Below are positions 9,318 to 15,036 of a stretch of DNA of 15,036 nucleotides, piece by piece. The translations under genes and the position numbers were made by a program. The stretch comes from Acephala macrosclerotiorum. Its lineage: Eukaryota > Ascomycota > Leotiomycetes > Helotiales > Mollisiaceae. The notes under the pieces were generated by a model, which saw only the letters and a list, made by a program, of their open reading frames with translations, searched no databases and was not told the origin of the DNA. Within the stretch, counting starts at the first letter, position 1. Every line of letters begins with the position of its first letter. The DNA lies in NCBI GenBank assembly GCA_014904845.1, contig MU119872.1, positions 1 through 15,036 on the forward strand, read 5' to 3'.

Positions 9318-9970
9318 TTATTATAAATAAAAATAAAACATTTATTTTAAAAATAAAAAAAATTAAAATTAATTTATTCGATTTAATAAAATCGTTTACA
9401 ATTTTTACAATTATTTATAAAATTAATTTTTTATTTAATTATTCGTTTTTTACTTTTTATTAAAAAATTTTATACAAATATTATAAAAATATATAATATT
9501 TTTCGATTTTATTAATATTATTATAAATTTTTATAAATATTTTTTTAATATTAATTATTATTATACGAATTTTTTTTGAAAATTCGATTAATATAAATAT
9601 TTTAATATATATTAATTTAATATATATAAAATTTATTGAAAATATTAATTTTTTATTCAAATAAAATACGTTTATTAATATAAAATAATTAAAATTATAA
9701 TTATTTTTTAAATTAAATTTAAATCGTTTAAATAATTTTTAAATAAAATTAATATTTTTTATAGAATTTTATAAAACGTTTAATTATTTTTAATTCGATA
9801 TTATTATATTTAATTCGTACGAAAAATATAAATAATTTTTATACGAAAAAATATTCGAATTATTAATATAATTAATAAAATTTAACGTTAATTAAATAAT
9901 TATATATTATAATTTTTTTTATATAATTTAAAAATATTTATAAATAATTTTATTTTTATACGATAAAAAC
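9318..9970 (-). pseudogene. Element 2 integrase remnant with internal deletion
   Basis: On the minus strand RFKFNLKNNYNFNYFILINVFYL starts at 9726. It is the start of the catalytic core, with the first Asp now Asn at 9672-9670. In the same frame IKIYNNINKIEKYYIF contains a surviving catalytic Glu at 9504-9502, and IVKIVNDFIKSNKLILIFFIF (N at 9396) is the conserved tail. The Asp-to-Glu distance is 56 codons, against 91 in element 1. About 35 codons that should include the second catalytic Asp are therefore missing, with no change of frame. Upstream, about 9960-9860 is a poorly preserved zinc-binding part. Confidence 0.85.
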
Positions 9971-11094
9971 AATTTTATTTCTTTAAAATAAAACGTTTTT
10001 CAAATTATCGAATTTAATTTTTATACGATTTATATTTTATATATAAAATAAAAATAATATATTTTTTAAAATAATATAAAATGTAATTTATTCGAGTAAT
10101 ATTTTAATTTTTATTATATTTTTTATAATAATTAATTTTTTTTTAAAACGAATTTAATAATTTTTAATTATTATATAATTTAATTAAATTATAATATTTT
10201 ATTATTATAATATCAAAAATTGAAATTTTTTAACGATCGAAATTTTAATAATTTTTATATTTAATATAATTTTTTAAAATATATTTAATAAATAGCGATT
10301 TTCAAATATAAAATTTAATATTTTATATAATTAATTAAATATATTATTTCAAATCAAAATATAAATTATTATTTAATTATTTAAAATTAAAATAATTTTT
10401 AATTTATTTATTTTATTTAATTTAATAATAAAATTATCGTATAAAAATTTTTTAATAATTAAAAATATTATTTATTATTTTAAAACTTTTTTTTTATTTT
10501 TTATTTTTATTTTTATTTAATAATTTTTTATATTTTATTAAAAATTATTATATTTTTTTTTTTCAAATATTTTCAATTTTATAATAAATTGATTTTTAAA
10601 TTATTTATACGTTTTTATATATTTCGTATTTATATATCGATTAAATTAATATTTCGATTTTTTATAAACGTAATATTTTTTTTAAAAACAAATATTTTTT
10701 TAAAAACTTTTCTTATTTTATTAAACGTTTATACGAAATAAATAACGATTTTTTATTTTTTTATATATATAATTTATTTAATATTATTCAAATTATTATT
10801 AATTTAAATTTTATTAATAAAATATAAATAATTTTTTAATTCGTATAACGATTTTAATTACAAATTTCAAATTAATATACAATTTTTTAAATATTAAAAT
10901 AAATTTAAATAATACGTAATTATATTTTTTAATATTTTTATATATATTAAATATTTAATTTCGAAAATTATATTTATTTTAATAATATTATATGAAATTT
11001 ATTCGCATTTTTAATAATTGTATTATATAATATAATCTTTTATTATTTAATTAAATATTTTTAATATTTTTTTTGTATTTTAATTATTATTCGA
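9971..11094 (-). other. Expected protease/gag part of element 2, mostly unreadable
   Basis: By position this should carry the protease and gag of element 2. Around 10250-10150 on the minus strand a segment reads V-K-K-F-Q-F-L-I-L followed by N-I-I-I and L-N-Y, which may be the P-F-L-L-C-L...L-N-N end of the protease. I recognise nothing beyond that. Nearly all remaining C/G is in CpG. Confidence 0.35.
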
Positions 11095-11148
11095 TATTAA
11101 AACAATAATCACGTGCAGTACTAAAGCGCAATTGAAACTAGTTCCAAT
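11095..11148 (+). repeat. Motif M, copy 1
   Basis: A 54-bp sequence beginning TATTAAAACAATAATCACGTG and ending in an ACTAGTTCCAAT core. It recurs at 11733-11785 and 14083-14135. This is the least mutated copy, keeping CACGTGCAG and GCGCAA where the others have T or A. It lies outside and just before repeat A, so it is not explained by the A/B duplication. The function is unknown; CACGTG is a palindrome. Confidence 0.75.
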
Positions 11149-11228
11149 ACAATCTAGTACTAGAAAAAAGAATCTCAATAATCAACGAAAAAAGCAATAG
11201 TAATACTATAAAACAAGTATTTAAACCG

Positions 11229-11333
11229 TTGTTTAAATCGTCAAAGAATTTTATTAGATTATTAAAAGATTTTTTTAGATCGTTAAAATACTTTTTTAAA
11301 TCACTAAAAAACTTTATAAATTCTCTCAAATCA
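11229..11333 (+). repeat. 21-bp tandem repeat, 5 units (copy A)
   Basis: Five consecutive 21-bp units, for example TTTTTTAGATCGTTAAAATAC (11271-11291) and TTTTTTAAATCACTAAAAAAC (11292-11312). Read on the + strand they give a 7-residue repeat of the type F-K-S-L-K-N-F. The opposite strand also gives a heptad pattern (D-L-K-K-x-F). The open frames here on both strands follow from the repeat and do not by themselves show a gene. Confidence 0.85.
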
Positions 11334-11349
11334 ATAACAAATACCAATG

Positions 11350-11390
11350 TAAATATTAATATAAACATTTATATAAATATTAATATAAAA
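11350..11390 (+). repeat. 12-bp AT minisatellite (copy A)
   Basis: Imperfect repeats of TATTAATATAAA and close variants. The matching stretch in copy B has about one more unit. Confidence 0.7.
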
Positions 11391-11675
11391 TCAATAATAA
11401 AATCAAAAATACGTATTATTTTATTTACGATAAAACGTATTAATTCATTTTAATTACTTTAAATAATAAAAAAAAAAGTATTAAAAAATAAAATAATCAA
11501 TAATAGAATAAAAAAGTATTAATATTTTAATATTATTATTATTTGATTTATAAAATTAAAAAAAAAATCTTTAATTTCGATTTTTATAATCTTCGATTTA
11601 CGATTACAATTATCGATTTGCGACGAGTTTTACGTAATAACGATTTACAATAAAAATAAAAAACAAAAACGTTAA

Positions 11676-11711
11676 TTTAATTAAATTAATTAAATTAATT
11701 AAATTAATTAT
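11676..11711 (+). repeat. 9-bp tandem tract (TTAATTAAA type), copy A
   Basis: About four units of a 9-bp TTAATTAAA repeat. The equivalent tract in copy B at 14030-14057 is one unit shorter. Confidence 0.8.
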
Positions 11712-11732
11712 TTTAATAAAAAAAATTATTAA

Positions 11733-11785
11733 TATTAAAATAATAATTACGTACAATATTAAATTGTATTAAAACTAGTTTTAAT
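11733..11785 (+). repeat. Motif M, copy 2 (inside repeat A)
   Basis: Aligns with 11095-11148 with mostly transition differences, a few A/T differences and a one-base indel. It keeps the ACTAGTTTTAAT end. This copy has lost nearly all C outside CpG. Confidence 0.75.
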
Positions 11786-11955
11786 TATATTAAAATTAAA
11801 ATTATATTTTTCAATTTTTATATATTTTTTATTAAAATAAATAATAATTATAATAATTATAATAATTATAAAATATAAAATTTAAATTTTTATTTTTTAT
11901 TTTTAATTTATTAATAAATATTTTTATATAATTAATATTAATTATAAATTAATTA

Positions 11956-13454
11956 AATATCGCGTAAAAAAAAAAATTATAAAAAATAAATCGTTTTAAT
12001 AATTATTTTTTTACAAAAAAATACTAAAAAAAAAAAAAATTATTTTTTTATTTAAAAAATTAAAATACTACGAAATTTTTTAAAAATTTAAAAAACGTAT
12101 AAATTGAGAATTTTTTTATTTGTTTATTTTTTAAATTTGCGTTTATTACGTCGAATAAAAATGAAATTTATAACGACTCGAAAAAATATAAAACGAAAAT
12201 CTTTTTTTATAAAATTATTTGAATTTATAATAAAAATAAAATTAACGTTTATAAAAAATTCAAAAAAATAAAACGAGAATTTTTTTTTATTATAAATAAT
12301 CGATTTTACAATTAAAATATTATAATGATTTTTTTATTAAATTTTCGTTTATTTAATAATATAAATATTTTTTATTAATAAAAATAAATATTTTTCGAAT
12401 ATTTTATAATATTTTATATTTTATTAATAATTATTCGAATATTTTACGAAAATTCGTATTTTATTTATAATTTTATATTTTAATAAACTTTTTTTTTATA
12501 ATTACAAATTAATCGATTTATAATATACGTAAATCGTATTATTTTATAATTATATTTTATAAAACGTCGTTTTGAATTCATAGAATTTTATATTATTCAA
12601 AATAATTATTCGAAAAATTTTACGTTTTTAAATAATTATTTATAAAACTTTTTATATTACTCGAAAATTTTAATAATTTTAAATATCGATTTTATTAATT
12701 TTATATAAATAAATAATAATTAAACTTCGAATTATAATTTTATAATCGATTTTACAATTACATATAAAAATATTTATTTATTAAATTATTATATATTTTA
12801 TTTTTTCAATTTAATAAAAAAAATATTATTTAATTTTAATACGTAATAATAATATTTTTACGTTTTTATAATAATACTCGAATTATTATAACTCGAAACG
12901 AAATAAAATATATTACTATTAAAATTAAAAAATATAAAAATATTTATAATTAATATTTAATTTTATTAAAAAACGAAAATAATTACGATTTTAATAATAT
13001 TTAAAAATTAAATAATAAAAATTAATTTAAAACGTAATACGAAAAAAATTTCAAGTACTTTATAAAATTTATTTTATTAGTAATAAAAATCGTAAAAAAA
13101 CGTATTTAAATTAATATTATAAAAAAAGTATTATATTTAAAAAATATTATTAAAAAATTTTAAATTAAAATTTTAAAATTTCGAATTTTTAAATTTTAAA
13201 ATAAATTCAATTTTATAAAAAAAATTTTATTAAAAAAAAAGTAAATAAATATATTATATATTATTTTAATTATTATAAAAAAAAATATTAAAATTTTAAA
13301 TTTTAAAAAATTTTTATAAAGAATTTTAAAAAATAAAAAATTATAAAATTATTTTCAATTATATAATTATTCGATATTTATAAATAAAAAATCGATTTTT
13401 ACGAATTTATAAAAAATTATTAAAAAAAAAATTATAATTAAATAAAAATAATCG
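11956..13454. other. AT-rich spacer between repeats A and B, no gene recognised
   Basis: About 1.5 kb with most C/G in CpG and frequent stops in every frame. I looked for copia landmarks (RFKF, KPLYG, the DD pair, RQSYE) in parts of the + strand and saw none I would defend. If A and B are LTRs this would be the internal region of a short element, but no primer site, coding domain or polypurine tract is evident. Confidence 0.45.
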
Positions 13455-13512
13455 AATTTTAATAATCAATAAAAAAAATAATAATAATATTATAAAATAA
13501 ATATTTAAATCG

Positions 13513-13596
13513 TTATTTAAATTATTAAAAAACTTTTTTAAATCGTTAAAATATTTTTTTAAATTGTTAAAAAATTTTATAAATTTTTTTAAATTA
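13513..13596 (+). repeat. 21-bp tandem repeat, 4 units (copy B)
   Basis: Four 21-bp units, for example TTTTTTAAATCGTTAAAATAT. The equivalent array in copy A has five, so a unit was gained or lost after the copies separated. Confidence 0.82.
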
Positions 13597-13883
13597 ATAA
13601 TAAATACAAATATTAATATAAATATTAATATAAATATTTATATAAATATTAATATAAAATTAATAATAAAATTAAAAATATATATTATTTTATTTACGAT
13701 AAAATATATCGATTTATTTTAATTATTTTAAAAAAAAAAAAAAAAAATATTAAAAAATAAAATAATTAATAATAAAATAAAAAAACGTTAATATTTTAAT
13801 AATATTATTATTTAATTTATAAAATTAAAAAAAAAAATATTTTTAATTTCGATTTTTATAATTTTCGATTAACGATTACAATT

Positions 13884-13983
13884 TAATAAATTTCGAAAAT
13901 AATATTAATTTATTAATATTGTTCTCAAAATTTAATTACGTATTTTTTTTGATTATTTTTTAAATTATTAAAATATTAGCAAA
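13884..13983 (+). other. About 100 bp present only in copy B
   Basis: Between shared ACGATTACAATT and TTTTACGTAAT, copy A has ATCGATTTGCGACGAG while copy B has about 100 bp of unrelated AT-rich sequence that still contains GTTCTCAAAA and TTAGCAAA. No terminal repeats are visible. It is either an insertion in B or a replacement or deletion in A. Confidence 0.65.
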
Positions 13984-14029
13984 TTTTACGTAATTATAAT
14001 TTACAATAAAAATAAAAAATAAAAACATT

Positions 14030-14057
14030 GATTTAATTAAATTAATTAAATTAATTA
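14030..14057 (+). repeat. 9-bp tandem tract, copy B
   Basis: About three units of the TTAATTAAA repeat, one fewer than at 11676-11711. Confidence 0.75.
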
Positions 14058-14082
14058 TTTTAATAAAAAAAAAAATTACTAG

Positions 14083-14135
14083 TATTAAAACAATAATCAC
14101 GTGTAATACTAAATTGCATTAGAATTAATTTTAAT
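14083..14135 (+). repeat. Motif M, copy 3 (inside repeat B)
   Basis: It begins TATTAAAACAATAATCACGTG like copy 1, and keeps CACGTG, TTGCATTAG and TTTTAAT. It is intermediate in mutation load between copies 1 and 2. Confidence 0.75.
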
Positions 14136-14283
14136 TGTATTAAAATTGAAATTATATTTTTCAATTTTTATATACTTTTTATTAAAATAAATAATGATTA
14201 TAATAATTGTAAAATATAAAATTTATATTTTTATTTTTTGCGTTTAATTTATTAATAAATATTTTTATATAATCGATATTCGA

Positions 14284-15036
14284 AATTCGTACATTTTTTT
14301 AATAATTTTTTCGTAATAAAATTTTAATATTTATTTTTTAAATATTATTAAAAATATTATATAAAATTAAATTTTTTTAATTTTAATTTTTTTATATAAA
14401 TCGAAAAAAAATTAAAATTTAATATTTAAAATATTATATTATTTTTTTTCGTATTTCGTTTTATTTTTATATATTTTTATTAAATTTACAAATAATTTCA
14501 ATAAACGTAAAATATTGTACGAATAATTAAAATTATTTATATAAAAAATAAATATAATATAAAATCAAATCGAAAATACAATTAATAAAATAATTATAAT
14601 ATTTTATTTTAAAATAATAAAAAATTCGTACAATTATTAAATTTTAATTTAATTATAAATTTAAATAATAATATTTTTAATATTATTATATGAATTTTTT
14701 TATTAAATAAATATTATTTCAATTAAAATTAATTATTAAATTTTTTTATATAAATTTAAATTTTTTATTTATTTATTAATTTAAATTTTTTTTTTCAAAA
14801 TATTATTAAAAGATTTTCATATAAAAATTTAATTTTAATCGAATTTTAATTTATATATTATAAATAATTAAATATATATAAATTAATTTAAATATTTTAT
14901 AATTTATTATATTTTAAATTTTTTTTATTTATTTTTTAAAAAATTTTTAAAATTCGTTTTATATATTTTTATTTTAATATTCGTATATTAATTAATTTAC
15001 TAATAAAAAAATAAAATAAATATTAATACGAAATTT
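14284..15036. other. AT-rich right end, no gene recognised
   Basis: Long A and T runs with scattered CpG. No open frame of useful length, repeat partner or motif was seen. It may be part of another degraded element that continues beyond the window. Confidence 0.45.

Larger units (their letters stand above)
7300..10230 (-). mobile_element. Element 2: RIP-degraded copia-type retrotransposon, minus strand, ends undefined
   Basis: Read on the minus strand from high to low coordinates, the order is a probable protease end, integrase, a linker, reverse transcriptase and a probable RNase H. This is the same copia order as element 1. Integrase and RT match the same fungal copia family, but the peptides differ from element 1, so it is a separate element and not a copy of the first. 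G-to-A and C-to-T stops occur throughout. I could not find its LTRs, so the limits are only those of readable sequence. With element 1 on the + strand, the two converge at their 3' ends. Confidence 0.8.
11165..11955 (+). repeat. Dispersed repeat, copy A
   Basis: About 790 bp, directly repeated at 13455-14283. Alignable landmarks include AATCTCAATAATCAAC (11172; AATTTTAATAATCAAT in B), the 21-bp tandem array, TATTTACGATAAAAC (11423), motif M copy 2 and a shared tail ending near 11955. The differences I aligned are mostly C/T or G/A, with A usually keeping C or G, plus copy-number changes in short tandem arrays. No LTR-type ends or coding homology were found. It may be a non-autonomous element, a divergent LTR pair or a segmental duplicate. 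The ends are approximate. Confidence 0.8.
13455..14283 (+). repeat. Dispersed repeat, copy B
   Basis: This is the direct partner of copy A. It is more mutated, with C and G outside CpG largely gone. It differs from A by tandem-unit numbers (four instead of five 21-bp units, one more 12-bp unit, one fewer 9-bp unit). It also has about 100 bp at 13884-13983 where A has only 16 bp. Its tail (14283) stops aligning where A does at about 11955. Confidence 0.8.

Noticed and set aside
11138..11368. Minus-strand open frame with a heptad pattern and a hydrophobic tail, and the overlapping + strand frame at 11229-11453
   Set aside because: Both are consequences of a 21-bp tandem repeat free of stops. 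The equivalent in copy B differs in unit number and there is no start context or homology, so I do not call a gene.
1..15036. Organelle, endosymbiont or apicomplexan origin because of extreme AT content
   Set aside because: The copia polyprotein is of the filamentous-fungal type, repeat copies differ by transitions, and CpG is selectively kept. There are no rRNA, tRNA or organelle genes.
1..15036. CRISPR arrays, tRNA/rRNA genes, host protein genes, or a new defence or biosynthetic system
   Set aside because: No regularly spaced repeats with unique spacers, no cloverleaf-like sequence noticed, and no frame with non-transposon protein character. The signal here is transposon decay.

Overview
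This window holds no intact gene that I can support. It is an extremely AT-rich block in which most surviving C and G sit in CpG, and its readable content is dead transposons. The best explanation is a filamentous ascomycete (Pezizomycotina-type) genome, in an AT-rich compartment made by repeat-induced point mutation (RIP) or a similar process. Two observations support this. First, two LTR copies, compared base by base, differ at 35 of 229 positions, and 34 of those are C/T or G/A transitions. Second, once mutated codons are allowed for (CAA/CAG to stop, G-to-A, C-to-T), the long interval between the LTRs reads as a Ty1/copia-type polyprotein of the kind common in filamentous fungi.

Layout. 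1-130: a perfect 60-bp direct repeat with a 70-bp period. 445-6760: element 1, a complete but dead copia-type LTR retrotransposon on the + strand. It has 229-bp LTRs, a matching 5-bp target-site duplication, and the order gag, protease, integrase, reverse transcriptase, RNase H. About 7300-10230: element 2, a second RIP-degraded copia-type element on the minus strand. Its reverse transcriptase and integrase can be read, but no LTRs were found and about 35 codons are missing from the integrase core. About 11165-11955 and 13455-14283: a dispersed non-coding repeat present twice in direct orientation (A and B), with short minisatellites that differ in copy number between the copies. A 54-bp motif (M) occurs once in each copy and once more just before A. 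The other stretches (131-439, 6766-7300, about 10230-11094, 11956-13454, 14284-15036) show no recognisable gene.

The units do not form a working system. Element 1 once encoded a self-sufficient copy-and-paste transposon. Its integrase catalytic acids, RT DD pair, one RNase H acid and zinc-binding Cys/His residues are now replaced by the residues expected from C-to-T and G-to-A change. The notable biology is the mutation record: CpG is spared, the two LTRs carry opposite strand biases, and A and B carry unequal mutation loads. Domain calls rest on motif reading by eye, not on database searches.
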